Assembly (NCBI GenBank): GCA_965267185.1
Contig: OZ253937.1
Span: forward strand, 1,550,001-1,614,000
From: G965267185 sp965267185
GTDB taxonomy: Bacteria; Pseudomonadota; Alphaproteobacteria; UBA6615
Length of the DNA: 64,000 nucleotides
Direction: 5' to 3'
The notes below the pieces were generated by a model. That model saw only the letters and a program-made list of their open reading frames with translations, was not told where the DNA came from and searched no databases. Of the stretch, positions 42,064 to 51,188 are shown one piece after another; position 1 is the stretch's first letter; each line of letters begins with the position of its first letter. Both the position numbers and the translations under genes were made by a program.

Positions 42064-42897
42064 CTAGTCGCCGCGGCTCTCGCGCCGGTACCACGGGAAG
42101 TAGCGTTTCATCACCCAATTCATCGTGAGCTCGAACAGCAGACCGAACGCAATCAGCGCCAGCACGCCGACCACCGCTTCGTTGTGCTTGAACGAGCGCG
42201 CGTTGGAGAGCACGTACATGCCGACGCCGGGCTGCGAAACGAAGAATTCGGCGATAACGGCACCGACCAGGGCGCGGCCCGCTGCCAGCCGGAAACCGGC
42301 GATCAGATAGGGCAGCGAGGAAAACAACGTGATGTCGAACCACACGAAGCGGGACGGCGCGCGGTAGGCCTTGCACACTTCGAGATATTCCGGCGGTACG
42401 GAGCGCGAGCCATCGCGCGCATTGATCACGATGGAGAAAAACGCGGCGAAGATGATGGTCGCCATACGCGCGTCGCTGCTATAGCCGAACCAGATGGTGA
42501 TCAACGGCAGCAACGCAATCATCGGCATGGTGTAGAGACCGTTGACATAGAAATTCAGCAGCCGGTCGAACACCTTCATGCGGCCCATAGCGATGCCGAC
42601 GATTGTTCCGGCAACGAGGGCGATCGCTAGCCCCTGCAACACCGCGGTGAGCGTATCCAAAGCTGCGGCCTGGAAGGTTGCGTTGCTCAATACACTGAAA
42701 AAGACCAAGGCGACGCCGATCGGTTTGGCGACGAAAGCCGGCGCGAAAAGCGTCACCCCTACCTGCCAGATGAGAAGGATGATGACGCCGGCGAACAACT
42801 TGGCGCGAAGCCTGGTGCCCCACAGCAGGTTACCGATGCTCGTGCGGCCGTTTGTTCGCGCGACGGGAGCGCGTCCGACAGCGGCGTCTGTCGTCAT
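42064..42897 (-). CDS. ABC transporter permease, NitT/TauT/SsuC type
   Basis: The protein has 277 residues and about six membrane helices. The EAA-type loop sits in YLEVCKAYRAPSRFVWFDI, followed by the SSLPYLIAGFRLAAGRALVGAVIAEFF helix. It belongs to the BPD_transp_1 class. It overlaps the previous permease gene by four bases (ATGA); the two together probably form a heterodimeric channel. Confidence 0.87.
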   Translation of the reverse strand: MTTDAAVGRAPVARTNGRTSIGNLLWGTRLRAKLFAGVIILLIWQVGVTLFAPAFVAKPIGVALVFFSVLSNATFQAAALDTLTAVLQGLAIALVAGTIVGIAMGRMKVFDRLLNFYVNGLYTMPMIALLPLITIWFGYSSDARMATIIFAAFFSIVINARDGSRSVPPEYLEVCKAYRAPSRFVWFDITLFSSLPYLIAGFRLAAGRALVGAVIAEFFVSQPGVGMYVLSNARSFKHNEAVVGVLALIAFGLLFELTMNWVMKRYFPWYRRESRGD

Positions 42898-43700
42898 CGG
42901 TCGACTCCCCGCCAGGCGGCGTATTTCTGCTCGAAGAACTGCGCGATACGCATGAAAACGACGCCCAGACAGGTGATGACCAGGATGGTCGCCAGCACGC
43001 CGGCCATATCGAAATTACGCGACGCGGTGACGAGTTCCTCGCCGAGTCCGCTGGTCGACAGGAAAAGCTCCGCCGCGATCATGCCCACCAATGCGCGTCC
43101 CGCGGCTTGGCGGATGCCGGTGAGCGCGTAGGGCAACGTGTAAGGGATAAGGATATCCCGCCAGATCGCGATCTCGCTCGAGCGGAACGATTTCGCCACC
43201 TCGAGCAGCTCCGGCTTTACGCTGCGCGCGCCTTCCAGCGTGTTGTAGAGAATGGGGAAGAAGGCGAACAAATAAACGACCAGCACCTTCGGCCAGAAAT
43301 CGAACCCGAGGATCGACAGAATAAACGGCACCAAAGCGATCATCGGCGTTACGTAGAGCGCGAGAATGTAGGATTCGAGCGCGATGCGCAGCGTCGCGAA
43401 ACGCGCCATTACAATGCCCAGCGGAATCGCCCCCAAGAGGGCGAGGCCGAAACCTGTGGTGAACAGTCCGATCGATTGCAGCAGCGACAGCGGATATTCT
43501 TCGTCGATGAAAAAGTACTTGTAGAGCCTGGGAATGGTGCCTGGGTGATCGCCGCCGCCGATCAACGGCGCCATGATCGCCTGATTGAACTGCCAGCCGA
43601 CCGATTCCCACAAGGCGGCCCCCAAGACCAAGCTCAGAACGACCGTGGTCCATCGCACGACGCGGCGGTCTGAATTCACCAATGCGAGAACTTTGCTCAT
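42894..43700 (-). CDS. ABC transporter permease, NitT/TauT/SsuC type
   Basis: The protein has 268 residues and about six membrane helices, with the EAA loop in ELLEVAKSFRSSEIAIWRDILIPYTLPYALTG. It is a paralogue of the next gene in the operon. The start lies 67 bases after the substrate-binding protein gene, across a long hairpin. Confidence 0.87.
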   Translation of the reverse strand: MSKVLALVNSDRRVVRWTTVVLSLVLGAALWESVGWQFNQAIMAPLIGGGDHPGTIPRLYKYFFIDEEYPLSLLQSIGLFTTGFGLALLGAIPLGIVMARFATLRIALESYILALYVTPMIALVPFILSILGFDFWPKVLVVYLFAFFPILYNTLEGARSVKPELLEVAKSFRSSEIAIWRDILIPYTLPYALTGIRQAAGRALVGMIAAELFLSTSGLGEELVTASRNFDMAGVLATILVITCLGVVFMRIAQFFEQKYAAWRGVDR

Positions 43701-43715
43701 ATGCCTGGTCCGTGA

Positions 43716-43757
43716 CCGGCGGGGACGGTTCGATTAAGAACCGCCCCCGCCTGCCGG
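43716..43757 (-). terminator. Long hairpin between binding-protein and permease genes
   Basis: Two 16- to 20-base arms (CCGGCGGGG-A-CGGTTC and GAACCG-C-CCCCGCC-T-GCCGG) enclose a 6-base loop. There is no U-run after it on the minus strand. It fits a partial terminator or mRNA-stabilising element that raises binding-protein levels over permease levels, a common layout in ABC operons. Confidence 0.55.
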
Positions 43758-43767
43758 TTGGTTATAC

Positions 43768-44829
43768 CTAGTTGGTCGCAGCAACCAGTTTCAAAGCGTC
43801 TTCCACGATCGACAGGTCGGTCAGATCGCCATGGCTCACCGGGGTTTTTTCCGGATTGATACCGGCCTTACCCTTGGTGCGTTTGCCGACGCCCGTTTGA
43901 ATCGCAATCGCTCTATTGATGCGTTTCTCGCTGAGACCGGCATGGTTGCGCGGCCAGTACTCCATGTCGGTGAAGATCTTGAGCGCAACTTTCGCGTCTT
44001 CCGGCGTACGGCCAGTAAAGTCCGCGATCTCTGCAATGCGGTCCCAGTTTTTCTCGTCGTAGATCATGTTCATCGCTTCGATATGAGCTGCGGCCATGCG
44101 CACCAGCGCATCGCGCCGCTCGGCGATGACCTTCTTGTTGGAAACGATAACCGCATAGTGGCTACCCGGCGACGTTTCCTCGACGCGCGCGACGATGGTG
44201 ACCTTCTTGCCGCTTTCGCGCTCGATGAGCGGGATGTCGTCGGAGTGCAACACACCGAAGGTGATCTGACCGGCAACCATGGCCTGCGCCACGTTGGCGC
44301 TCAGGTTGACCGTCGGCACGTCTTTATCCGGCAACAGCTTGCACGGTCGAACCATGTTCGCGAGTTGAATCCAACGGGCGCCGCGCGGGCTGTCGACGCC
44401 AACGGCCTGACCCTTAACACTTTCGCACGTGTTCAAGCTCGGATCCATGGAGCCGAGCATCCAGTCGTTGATCTCCATGCCGCTGACGACTTTAAGCGGA
44501 ACACCAGCGTTGGAGACCATGACGGCCACAGGCGGGGTCGGCGACATCGACGCATCGACATCACCGGCAACAACGGCGCGCGCCGCACCGACACCGGAGT
44601 TCATCGGCCGTATATCGACCTCGACGCCGTATTTCTCGTAAAGCCCCTCCTCGCGCGCGATGAAGGCGTAGATCGATCCGAAGATCGGCGGCACGCCTGG
44701 CAGCGCCAGGGTGAGTTTATGGCCATCCGCCGAGGCCGTGCCCGACGTCAAGGCCGCGGCCATCATGCCAAGGCCGATCGCCGTGGCGACAAGCGGCTTT
44801 TTAAGCCCGGTTGGTTTGAACATACGCAT
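43768..44829 (-). CDS. ABC transporter substrate-binding protein, NitT/TauT type
   Basis: The protein has 353 residues. A signal peptide with the hydrophobic core ATAIGLGMMAAALTSGT and likely cleavage at ASA-DG opens it. The NMT1/ThiY-like fold follows: FIAREEGLYEKYGVEVDI and AVVAGDVDASMSPTPPVAVMVS are typical. It would capture an organic ligand such as an aromatic sulfonate, taurine or pyrimidine; none can be chosen by sequence alone. GGGAG lies 7 bases before the ATG. It follows the ATPase gene by 67 bases. Confidence 0.87.
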   Translation of the reverse strand: MRMFKPTGLKKPLVATAIGLGMMAAALTSGTASADGHKLTLALPGVPPIFGSIYAFIAREEGLYEKYGVEVDIRPMNSGVGAARAVVAGDVDASMSPTPPVAVMVSNAGVPLKVVSGMEINDWMLGSMDPSLNTCESVKGQAVGVDSPRGARWIQLANMVRPCKLLPDKDVPTVNLSANVAQAMVAGQITFGVLHSDDIPLIERESGKKVTIVARVEETSPGSHYAVIVSNKKVIAERRDALVRMAAAHIEAMNMIYDEKNWDRIAEIADFTGRTPEDAKVALKIFTDMEYWPRNHAGLSEKRINRAIAIQTGVGKRTKGKAGINPEKTPVSHGDLTDLSIVEDALKLVAATN

Positions 44830-44896
44830 TTGCAGTCTCCCTTTTGGTTTTGCGTGCGTTGGTTATGGCTTCTTCCAATCGGCCATTTAATCGTGG

Positions 44897-45718
44897 CTAA
44901 TTAATGTCGTATTCGGCAGCTCGTGCCTCGTCCATCAAGGTGCCCCACACATGCTCGCGCACTTCGGCGAAGCGCGGATGGGCCAGCGTCGAGCGGTCGC
45001 GCGGCTCCGGCAAATCGACATCGATAATCTCGAAAACGCTGCTGGGACGGCCTTTTAGAACCACCACCCGGTGCCCCATCAGCACGGCTTCTTCGATGGA
45101 GTGGGTGACGAAGATCATGGTCATCGGCCGCATGCCCCAGATCTTCAGCAACTCGAACTGCAGAATCTCACGGGTTTGCGCGTCGACCGCGGCAAACGGC
45201 TCGTCCATCAGCAACACGCTCGGCTCCATTGCCAACGCGCGTGCCAAGCCACAACGTTGCTGCATGCCGCCGGAGAGCTGATAGGGAAAAGCAGCTTCGA
45301 ATCCGCCGAGGCCGACGAGGTTGATGAAATAGGGCACTTTTTCATCAATTTCGGCCTTGCCGACACCAGCCAGCTTGAGACCGTAGCCGACGTTCTGAGC
45401 CACGGTTTTCCAGGGAAACAGGCCGAAATGCTGAAACACCATTGCCACGCCTTCGCGCGGCTCGGTCATCGGTTGCCCTTCGATTCTGATTTCGCCCTCG
45501 CTCGCCGGCAACAGTCCGTCGATGCAGCGCAAGAGCGTGGTTTTGCCACAGCCCGACGGGCCGACAACCGTAATGATCTCGCTTTCGTTGAATTCCAGGT
45601 TGATATCTTGGAACACCTGGAGATCGCCAAAACGCTTACCGACGCCGGTAATCTCGATGCGTGCGGCACTGCCGTTTTGGCCCGCCGTTGTATCGCCTGC
45701 CTGCAATTCTGCGCTCAT
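44897..45718 (-). CDS. ABC transporter ATP-binding protein, NitT/TauT/SsuB type
   Basis: The protein has 273 residues. Walker A is GPSGCGKTT near residue 55, the Q-loop lies in VFQHFGLFPWKT, the signature is LSGGMQQRCGLARAL, Walker B is SVLLMDEPFAAVD and the switch His is in FVTHSIEEA. It is first in the operon ATPase, binding protein, permease, permease, followed 112 bases on by the Gfo/Idh gene. Confidence 0.93.
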   Translation of the reverse strand: MSAELQAGDTTAGQNGSAARIEITGVGKRFGDLQVFQDINLEFNESEIITVVGPSGCGKTTLLRCIDGLLPASEGEIRIEGQPMTEPREGVAMVFQHFGLFPWKTVAQNVGYGLKLAGVGKAEIDEKVPYFINLVGLGGFEAAFPYQLSGGMQQRCGLARALAMEPSVLLMDEPFAAVDAQTREILQFELLKIWGMRPMTMIFVTHSIEEAVLMGHRVVVLKGRPSSVFEIIDVDLPEPRDRSTLAHPRFAEVREHVWGTLMDEARAAEYDIN

Positions 45719-45914
45719 CCCGCCCTACTTACCTTCCTGTTCAACCCGGGCGCTTGAACGCCTCTTCAAAAATTTGGAAATTTTAGTGTACAGATTACCC
45801 GCAAATTGGGAATACCTTCTCACGGTTCGGTGATAACAATTCCGCGTGCCACCCTACAGCTAAGCCCGCGCCAACGTAACTAGACATTTGTCCAACGGTA
45901 CCAATGTCTTCCGC

Positions 45915-46724
45915 TCACCGTCCTTTCCACTTGGGCGTCCGTTTTTCGACAAAAGCGGCGATCCCTTCGCGCGCGTCGTCGGTCTCGAAAGCATCGGGAA
46001 TCACGCCCGCGACATAGTCATAGGCATCGGCCCGCGACATCTCGTATTGACGATAAAAGGATTGCTTGCCGCGGGAGACCGCTTCGGCCGATTTACCGGC
46101 GATTTTCTCTGCTAAGTCGCTAACGGCCTGATCGAGTTCAGCCAGGGGCACCACGCGATTAACCAAACCGATCCGCAACGCCTCATCGGCGTTTATCAAG
46201 TCGCCGGTGAGCAACATCTCGAGCGCTTGCTTGCGATTGACTGCGCGGCTCAGCGCCACCTGAGGCGTATAGCACCAGAAGCCGATATTCACCCCCGGCG
46301 TAGCGAAACGGGCAACGTCAGCGGCGATCGCGAGGTCGCAGCTCGCCGCAAGCTCGCAGCCCGACGCGGTGGCTGTGCCATGAATGCGCGCAATCACCGG
46401 CTGTGGCAGATCGACGATCGACTGCATCATCGCATTGCACGCTTCGTTCGAGGCTCGCTTTTCGGCGCCGCTCTCGGTTGCCAGCGATTCCTTGAGATCG
46501 TGGCCGGTACAGAAGTGCTTGCCAGAACCAGCAAGCACGACCGCCCGAACGTTCGGATCGCTGCTGATGCTATCGAACGCGGCTTGGAGTTCGGCCACCA
46601 AAGCGTGCGACAGGCTGTTTCCCGACTTTGGCCGGTTCAAAGTCAAAGTCGCGACACCATCGGCATCGTTGCGCAGCAGCACCGGCGCCTCTTCGGCCTC
46701 GGCGGTATGTTGGGCAGTTGTCAT
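45915..46724 (-). CDS. Enoyl-CoA hydratase/isomerase family protein
   Basis: The protein has 269 residues. The crotonase fold is shown by AVVLAGSGKHFCTGHDLKE (first oxyanion loop) and HGTATASGCELAASCDLAIA (second oxyanion loop with the usual Glu). It most resembles the ECHDC3-like group (GFWCYTPQVALSR), whose reaction is uncertain. AGGAAAAGGCG precedes the ATG. It is divergent from a hydroxyacid dehydrogenase gene. Confidence 0.87.
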   Translation of the reverse strand: MTTAQHTAEAEEAPVLLRNDADGVATLTLNRPKSGNSLSHALVAELQAAFDSISSDPNVRAVVLAGSGKHFCTGHDLKESLATESGAEKRASNEACNAMMQSIVDLPQPVIARIHGTATASGCELAASCDLAIAADVARFATPGVNIGFWCYTPQVALSRAVNRKQALEMLLTGDLINADEALRIGLVNRVVPLAELDQAVSDLAEKIAGKSAEAVSRGKQSFYRQYEMSRADAYDYVAGVIPDAFETDDAREGIAAFVEKRTPKWKGR

Positions 46725-46802
46725 CGCCTTTTCCTTTCGTCGCGCTTCCGTCGAACCGCTATACTTCGCTCAACATAAATATAAATCTCGGGGAGAGCGA
46801 TC

Positions 46803-47744
46803 ATGAGTTTACGTGTCGGCGTGTGCGGTCTCGGCATCATGGGTGGCGGATTTGCCGCCAATCTGGTGAAAAACGGCTTTCACGTTACGGGCTACGACCC
46901 CAGCCCGGCGCGGGCGCGCAAGTTCAAATCGGCCGGCGGTACGCTTGCAAAATCCAACGCCGAAGTGGCGCGCAAATCTGACGTGGTGATCACCTCGGTG
47001 GCGACCGCTGCGGTGCTCGACGAAGTGGTACAGGGTAAGACCGGTCTCGCCACCGGTGCCAAGAAGGGCCTCATTGTCATGGAGGCCAGCACGCTGTCGT
47101 TCGACGAGAAGGAGCGCAATCGCGCCGCGCTGGCAAAAAAAGGCGCGGTGATGCTCGACAGCCCTGTGAGCGGCGCCGGACGGCAAGCCGAAGCCGGCGA
47201 AATCTCGATCATGATCAGCGGGCCTAAGTCCGCCTACAACAAGGCAAAGCCGATCCTCCCCGGCTTCACCAAGATCGACTACTACGTCGGCCCCTTTGGC
47301 GACAGCTCAAAATTAAAGTTGCTCATCAATATGATGATCTGCGGCCACGACGCCATATTGGCCGAAGCGATTACCCTGGCGCGCGCGTCCGACGTGGACC
47401 TGGAAACCTTCCAGGAAGTGCTGAAACCTTCGGCCGGCAATTCGCGGGTCGTCGAATATCGCGGCCCGCTGATGTTCGCCGACGAGTATGCCGATCCAAA
47501 GGTGAAAACGGCCGACCTGACTATTATGATGAAGGATAACGAGCTGATCGAGCAGTACGCCAAGGATTACAATGTGCCGGTGCCGGTTTTCCTGACAAGT
47601 ATGGCACCCACCTTCGCCGCATTGGCCCAGGGTTGGGGTCAGGAAGATCCCGGCGTGATCACCCGCATCTACGAACAGATGGCGGGCATTCCACGTAAAA
47701 AGAAGCGCGCGCCGGCGAAACGGCGAAAGACCGCGAAGAAGTAA
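46803..47744 (+). CDS. NAD(P)-dependent oxidoreductase, 3-hydroxyisobutyrate dehydrogenase family (tandem gene 1)
   Basis: The protein has 313 residues. GVCGLGIMGGGFA is the cofactor loop, DSPVSGAGRQAEAGEISIM the substrate signature, and the catalytic Lys is in SSKLKLLINMM near residue 173. The last 20 residues are strongly basic (IPRKKKRAPAKRRKTAKK), unusual for this family. GGGGAGAGCG precedes the ATG. Its substrate is a 3-hydroxyacid or semialdehyde. A related gene follows 35 bases downstream. Confidence 0.85.
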   Translation: MSLRVGVCGLGIMGGGFAANLVKNGFHVTGYDPSPARARKFKSAGGTLAKSNAEVARKSDVVITSVATAAVLDEVVQGKTGLATGAKKGLIVMEASTLSFDEKERNRAALAKKGAVMLDSPVSGAGRQAEAGEISIMISGPKSAYNKAKPILPGFTKIDYYVGPFGDSSKLKLLINMMICGHDAILAEAITLARASDVDLETFQEVLKPSAGNSRVVEYRGPLMFADEYADPKVKTADLTIMMKDNELIEQYAKDYNVPVPVFLTSMAPTFAALAQGWGQEDPGVITRIYEQMAGIPRKKKRAPAKRRKTAKK

Positions 47745-47779
47745 GACTGCCGTTAAAACAACAAGAACAGGGGGAACAA

Positions 47780-48649
47780 ATGGACGTAGGTGTTATCGGC
47801 TTAGGCAATATCGGCGGCGGCGTCGCCAAGAATCTGGCTGCGGCCGGCCACAACGTCATCGGCTACGATGTCGACGCCAGCCGGATTGCCGATGCTGGAG
47901 CCGCACCGGCAGATAGCGCGGCAGCGATCGCGGCACAAAGCGACATGGTGGTGGCCGCGGTGGCCACCCCGGACGCTTACGAGGCGACAATGAACGCCCT
48001 GGCCGAGGCGGGAAAACAAGGCCTCGTCATCGCCGACCTGTGTACCTTTCCGGAGGAAACCAAGTACGCAACCCACGCCATGTTGGCCGAACGCGGCATC
48101 GCGCTGCTCGACTGCCCGGTATCCGGCGCGCGCCCGCAATCGCAAGCGGGCGAGCTGGCCATGACGGTAAGCGGCGAGAAAGAAGCGTTCGATCGTATCG
48201 AAGAGGCGCTCAATGCGTTTTGTAGCTCGGTGATCTACGTCGGCGCGTTCGGTATGAGCATCAAGATCAAATACATCCTCAACCTGATGGTCGCTATCCA
48301 TAATTTGACCTGTGCCGAGGCATTTGTAATGGCGCGCAAGGCGGGCATCGATCTCGACCTGTTCGTCAATGTGGTCAGCAAAAGCTCCGCCCGGTTGCAG
48401 ATCTTCAACACCCGCACACCTCAATGGACGACCGGCGATTACGTGAACAACATCACCGCTGCGCTGGCGATCCAGATGAAGGACAAAGTCATCATCGAGG
48501 ATTTCGCCAAAGAGCTTGGCGTGCCAACACCGCTGTTCGATGTCGCCGGCCGCTATTACGACGAAGCCACCGAACGCGGCTGGATCGACCAAGACGCCGC
48601 GGTGATTCTGAAACTACTCGAAGAAGAAGCGGGAATTCCGCGCGATTAG
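47780..48649 (+). CDS. NAD(P)-dependent oxidoreductase, 3-hydroxyisobutyrate dehydrogenase family (tandem gene 2)
   Basis: The protein has 289 residues. GVIGLGNIGGGVAKNL is the cofactor loop, DCPVSGARPQSQAGELAM the substrate signature, and SIKIKYILNLMVAIHN carries the active-site Lys and Asn. It is related to, but clearly different from, the gene before it. The OsmC gene starts 12 bases later, so the genes from 46803 to 50159 may form one transcript. Confidence 0.85.
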   Translation: MDVGVIGLGNIGGGVAKNLAAAGHNVIGYDVDASRIADAGAAPADSAAAIAAQSDMVVAAVATPDAYEATMNALAEAGKQGLVIADLCTFPEETKYATHAMLAERGIALLDCPVSGARPQSQAGELAMTVSGEKEAFDRIEEALNAFCSSVIYVGAFGMSIKIKYILNLMVAIHNLTCAEAFVMARKAGIDLDLFVNVVSKSSARLQIFNTRTPQWTTGDYVNNITAALAIQMKDKVIIEDFAKELGVPTPLFDVAGRYYDEATERGWIDQDAAVILKLLEEEAGIPRD

Positions 48650-48661
48650 GAAGGATTTTTC

Positions 48662-49165
48662 ATGAGTGCAACAGAGACAGCCGACGAGGTGCGCACGGTC
48701 GAGATCGTGTTCGATGCCAAGGCCCGCACCCTCGGCAAGATGCAAAGTGAAATCACGATCACGTCGCGCTACAGCAACCTGTCGGTCACGCTGCAGACCG
48801 ACGAAGGCAAACTGCACGGCGGCGAAGGCAAGGCGCCGATGCCGTTGCACTATTTCGCCGCCGGCACCGTCACCTGCCTGATGACTCAGATGAAAGCCTT
48901 TGCCAAACGGCTGCGCATTCCGCTCGACGATATTGCCATGACAGCGGTCTTCCACTGGCAGCTGCAGCAAAGCGGCCGCGACCCCTACGTCTCCGAGCCG
49001 GTCGGTATTACCATCGACATCGAGGCCGACAGCGACGCCCCGCTGGAAGACATCAAGCGGCTGATTGCGGCGGCGAAGGAAGGCTGTTTCGCGGAGAAGG
49101 CGCTAACCCAGATCGTCCCCATCGACCACCGCCTCAAGGTCGAAGATGACTGGATCGAGGTGTGA
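48662..49165 (+). CDS. OsmC/Ohr family protein
   Basis: The protein has 167 residues. The two redox cysteines are Cys72 in GTVTCLMTQM and Cys142 in KEGCFAEKAL, the usual OsmC peroxidase pair. The N-terminal beta-sheet (KMQSEITITSRYSNLSVTLQT) fits the family. It would reduce organic hydroperoxides using a thiol. AGGAAGG precedes the ATG. Confidence 0.87.
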   Translation: MSATETADEVRTVEIVFDAKARTLGKMQSEITITSRYSNLSVTLQTDEGKLHGGEGKAPMPLHYFAAGTVTCLMTQMKAFAKRLRIPLDDIAMTAVFHWQLQQSGRDPYVSEPVGITIDIEADSDAPLEDIKRLIAAAKEGCFAEKALTQIVPIDHRLKVEDDWIEV

Positions 49166-49208
49166 GACCGCCGTAGCGCATTAGGCCAATCGACAGTCGG
49201 GGTAAGTC

Positions 49209-50159
49209 ATGAACTACACCGAGCTACGCGAGCAAGCGGATTTTGTACTGGGAGAGGGCTCGCTCTATGAGCGCCTGCGCCGCAGCGATGCGGTGAATTT
49301 CGATCCCTACGTCGCCCATGCGGGGCTGATCTATAACGACGAGGCGCGCGATGTCCTGGCAAGCGTCCACCGGGAGTATTTGGATATCGGCCAACGACTC
49401 GACGTCCCGATGATCGCGTCCTCACCCACTTGGCGTGCGAACCAGGAACGGGTTGCGCAGTCCGAATTTAGCGGTCTGCCGGTCAACCGCGACGCCGTTA
49501 CTTTCATGGCCGAACTACGCGCGAGTTATGGCCCCGATGCCGCACCGATCTTGATTGCCGGCCAGTGCGGACCCCAGGGCGACGCCTACACGCCGTCGGA
49601 AGCGCCCGACGCCGGCGACGCGGAAGCGTTTCACCGCACCCAGGTCGAAGAACTGGCAGAGGGTCCGGCCGATCTCCTGATCTCCCAAACCCTGCCCGCT
49701 TTTGAGGAGGCGCGTGGAATCTCCCGAGCGATGGCGGGAACCGATCTGCCCTATGTCATGAGCTTCGTCATCCGATCGAACGGAACCTTGCTCGACGGCA
49801 CCCCGCTCGACGACGCCATCGACCGCATCGACAACGAGACCGACGCTCCACCGGCGACCTACAACGTTAATTGCGTGCATGCGTCAGTATTTGCGTCAGC
49901 GCTCGCCATCGTCAAAGACCGCAATCCCGCGGCAGCAGCACGCATCACCGGTCTACACGCCAACACCTCGGCGCGAACGCCGGAAGAACTGGATGGGTTG
50001 GCAGCACTCGAAACCGAAGCGCCGGAAAGCTTTGGCAAAAATCTATGGGCACTCCACGAAAATCTCGGCAGCGCATTTCTCGGCGGCTGTTGCGGCACGT
50101 CGACCGAGCATATGGAAGCCTTGGCGCGGCGATACGTGGAGGCGCGCGCCGTCTCGTAG
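49209..50159 (+). CDS. Homocysteine S-methyltransferase family protein
   Basis: The protein has 316 residues. The zinc-ligand cysteines are Cys222 in YNVNCVHASVF and the pair Cys294/Cys295 in LGGCCGTSTEH, the three-cysteine site of betaine/S-methylmethionine-homocysteine methyltransferases. The ADLLISQTLPAFEEA segment matches the family. It transfers a methyl group to homocysteine or a similar thiol. It lies 43 bases after the OsmC gene. Confidence 0.85.
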   Translation: MNYTELREQADFVLGEGSLYERLRRSDAVNFDPYVAHAGLIYNDEARDVLASVHREYLDIGQRLDVPMIASSPTWRANQERVAQSEFSGLPVNRDAVTFMAELRASYGPDAAPILIAGQCGPQGDAYTPSEAPDAGDAEAFHRTQVEELAEGPADLLISQTLPAFEEARGISRAMAGTDLPYVMSFVIRSNGTLLDGTPLDDAIDRIDNETDAPPATYNVNCVHASVFASALAIVKDRNPAAAARITGLHANTSARTPEELDGLAALETEAPESFGKNLWALHENLGSAFLGGCCGTSTEHMEALARRYVEARAVS

Positions 50160-50171
50160 CGAATTGCCACG

Positions 50172-51083
50172 TTAGGCGAGGTCGAGCATGCCGCGCATAA
50201 CCGGCACGCACGCGCCGCCGATATAGGTGGTGATGGTTTCGTCGTCGTTTTTCTCCGCCGCCGCTTCGAGCAGGCTCGGACGTCCCATGTCGTAGCCTTG
50301 TGCGATCCGTTTCGCGACGTTGACACCCGGCTCCGGATCTAAATGCGCCAGCAGGCCGATCAAAGCGACGTTGGCGCTGCCGGTTGCCGGGTCTTCCGGA
50401 ATGCCGTGCTGCGGCGCGAACATGCGGCTGTGGACGTCGATGTCTGCGTCATCGAGGGGAACGTACATATGAACGCCGGTGACATGGTCACGCGGCAAAT
50501 GCTGCGCGAACACATCGGCATGGGGCCGCGCGGCGGACAGCGCATCGCGCGAGACGAGCTCGACAAGAACGAACGGCACGCCGCAACTGGTGATGAGCGG
50601 TGGATGACGCCGCGTCTCGATATCGGCGACGGCGACACCGCACGCATCGGCAATGACTTGCGGCGACACGGCCTCACCGACCTCCAACGGTACTGGAGAC
50701 GCGAGGCGCGCACCGGTGGTTTGGTTCCCGTCCTTCCATAGTTCCATCCGTACCAACCCCGCCGTCTCTTCGAACATGAGATGGTCCGCCTCGAAGGGGC
50801 GGCCTTCCCGTTCGGCGGCGCGCGCGAGAACAAAAGCCGTGCCCACATTGGGGTGTCCGGCGAACGGCAACTCCGCGCGGGGCGTAAAGATACGAACCTG
50901 GGCCGTATGCGCGGCATTCTTCGGCGGTAGTACGAAAGTCGTCTCAGCAAGGTTGAACTCGGCAGCGACCGCCTGCATTTGCTCGGTCGACAACCCATCG
51001 GCGCCAGCCGTGACAACGGCGAGCGGATTGCCGCCGAACTGCGTGTCGGTAAATACGTCCACCGTTTCGAACTTTAGCTCCAT
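50172..51083 (-). CDS. PhzF family isomerase/epimerase
   Basis: The protein has 303 residues and two related halves, as in PhzF and diaminopimelate epimerase. DVFTDTQFGGNPLAVV opens the fold, and the catalytic Glu47 is in EFNLAETTFV. GHPNVGTAFVL and DPATGSANVALIGLL are the two substrate loops. The family isomerises aromatic-precursor acids or related compounds; the substrate is unknown. AAGGAG lies 7 bases before the ATG at 51083; upstream in-frame codons are rejected. Confidence 0.85.
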   Translation of the reverse strand: MELKFETVDVFTDTQFGGNPLAVVTAGADGLSTEQMQAVAAEFNLAETTFVLPPKNAAHTAQVRIFTPRAELPFAGHPNVGTAFVLARAAEREGRPFEADHLMFEETAGLVRMELWKDGNQTTGARLASPVPLEVGEAVSPQVIADACGVAVADIETRRHPPLITSCGVPFVLVELVSRDALSAARPHADVFAQHLPRDHVTGVHMYVPLDDADIDVHSRMFAPQHGIPEDPATGSANVALIGLLAHLDPEPGVNVAKRIAQGYDMGRPSLLEAAAEKNDDETITTYIGGACVPVMRGMLDLA

Positions 51084-51188
51084 AGCCGACTCCTTCATCC
51101 TTTCGACTACCCCACGCGACTCACATGTAGCTGCTATTGGCAAAAGTCTAATCTAAAGTCCGGCAGGCAAGTTACACGAGGGGGCATC

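Noticed and set aside
47659..47859. Small minus-strand frame across the gap between the two dehydrogenase genes
   Set aside because: It overlaps both plus-strand genes and has no ribosome binding site or recognisable sequence.
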